Assembly (NCBI RefSeq): GCF_035294505.1
Contig: NZ_DATGKU010000141.1
Location: forward strand, 1 to 5,557
Direction: 5' to 3'
DNA: 5,557 nucleotides
Source: Chthonomonas sp035294505
GTDB lineage: Bacteria; Armatimonadota; Chthonomonadetes; Chthonomonadales; Chthonomonadaceae
The notes beneath the pieces were generated by a model. It was not told where the DNA came from, did no database searches, and saw only the letters and a program-made list of their open reading frames with translations. The position numbers and the translations under genes are program-made. Position 1 is the stretch's first letter, and each line of letters opens with the position of its first letter. This document shows positions 5,083-5,557 of the stretch, in pieces.

Positions 5083-5557
5083 CTTGCGCCTGGTTGGAAG
5101 CATGACCCGCCAACCGACACAATAGGGCGTCTGAACTTTCGCCCCGTGCTTTGAGGTTTCGCGCCGCATTGAAGTCGGCATTCGCCTCAAAGCCACACTG
5201 CTGACATCGAAAGCTGCTCTGGCTCTTGCGATTGGCTTTGGCACAGTATCCGCACACACAATAGGTGCGAGACGAATTGCGCGGATCAACCAACACAACG
5301 GGCACTCCTGCCGCCTCGGCTTTATAGGCGATGAATTGACGCAGTTGCCGGAACGCCCAGTTGCCAAGGAGCCATCGCATTGCGCGGGAAACCGTTTCTG
5401 CTCTGTCCCGAAGGTAACGGAGGTCTTCCAGAGCGAGTGCCTTTCGCGATTGCACTACGGGTATAGTAGTCGCACAGGCGGAAGGTAACACAAACGCGCC
5501 CTTGTGTGGTGGTCAGAGAGGCACAGCCGTCTTGAAGGCGCACCCAATACGAACGCG
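5069..5557 (-). pseudogene. tnpB: tnpB (RNA-guided nuclease / OrfB) pseudogene, frameshifted and internally deleted
   Basis: TnpB proteins are RNA-guided DNA endonucleases with a split RuvC site, normally about 370-420 residues. The C-terminal piece (about 5455-5069) contains ALALEDL with the RuvC-II Glu, WAFRQLRQFIAYKAEAAGVP, VDPRNSSRT, a zinc-ribbon segment ending FRCQQCG, and ANADFNAARNL with the RuvC-III Asp. It is clearly TnpB. Upstream in that frame a TGA lies at about 5515-5513. The second frame, from 5555 to about 5457, reads SLTTTQGRVCVTFRLCDYYT, which resembles the TnpB N-terminal barrel segment (SLxTxxGRVxVPFxLGDY in relatives). The pieces therefore abut in different frames. The stretch that should lie between them, on the order of 120-150 residues including the RuvC-I Asp, is absent. 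The first zinc ligand is also altered: RTYCVCGYC where relatives have RTCxxCG. A GTG at 5491 could start a 140-aa product but has no convincing ribosome binding site. The gene should be inactive as a nuclease. The 5' end lies outside the window. Confidence 0.85.

Larger units (their letters stand above)
5028..5557 (-). mobile_element. Remnant of a tnpB-carrying IS200/IS605- or IS607-type element
   Basis: The only element gene seen is the broken tnpB at 5069-5557. No tnpA transposase and no left end lie inside the window, and the element runs off the right edge. The right boundary (minus-strand 3' end) is not certain. A minus-strand TCAA at 5031-5028, 38 nt past the tnpB stop, would suit the TCAA-type right ends known for some IS200/IS605 elements such as ISDra2. 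The hairpin at 5062-5082 (CCCCT with AGGGG, 11-nt loop) overlaps the tnpB stop and may be what remains of the right-end structure. In known elements the guide RNA of TnpB is encoded at this place. The placement of the end is inference. Confidence 0.45.

Noticed and set aside
5011..5367. 118-codon minus-strand open frame overlapping tnpB
   Set aside because: It is a different frame from the clear TnpB catalytic text and has no homology by eye.
1..5557. tRNA, rRNA or recognised riboswitch
   Set aside because: No cloverleaf, ribosomal or known riboswitch signature was seen on either strand by eye; a covariance-model search would be needed to exclude small RNAs.

Overview
The window looks like ordinary bacterial chromosome of mid-50s GC content (judged by eye). 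It has strong GGAGG-type ribosome binding sites, short intergenic repeats and Rho-independent terminators. The paired DUF1800 and DUF1501 genes are common in Planctomycetota, Armatimonadota, Acidobacteriota, Verrucomicrobiota and some Proteobacteria and Bacteroidota. An Armatimonadota-like host is only a guess; the sequence alone does not fix the lineage.

Layout: positions 1-77 may hold the last 24 codons of a plus-strand gene. Positions 78-418 are non-coding. They carry a GC-rich hairpin fused to a four-run G-quadruplex motif (117-155), three copies of a TGTCATTTCGAGCC-type intergenic repeat (177-266), and a TATAAT promoter element. These precede a plus-strand alpha/beta hydrolase of the dienelactone-hydrolase type (434-1444). 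A hairpin at 1502-1539 separates it from a convergent minus-strand operon. That operon is a DUF1800 protein (2942-4318) followed by a DUF1501 protein with a twin-arginine signal (1564-2862), with an imperfect 30-nt hairpin between them. A 329-nt spacer follows, containing a possible plus-strand promoter and a leader hairpin. Next is an 84-codon orphan gene (4648-4902) with a textbook ribosome binding site and a textbook terminator (4990-5020). The right end (about 5028-5557) is the decayed minus-strand remnant of an IS200/IS605- or IS607-type tnpB gene. Its N-terminal and C-terminal pieces are in different frames, and the stretch that should carry the first RuvC aspartate is missing.

How the genes relate: DUF1800 and DUF1501 form a recognised two-gene module. 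Only DUF1501 carries a visible export signal, and an in-frame stop rules out a longer DUF1800. The hydrolase is a separate transcription unit with no visible functional tie to the module. The 84-aa gene is an isolated transcription unit of unknown role. I see no clear new multi-gene system. The most notable items are the asymmetric export of the DUF1800/DUF1501 pair, the orphan small gene with its structured leader, the G-quadruplex/hairpin repeat, and the frameshifted, internally deleted tnpB.
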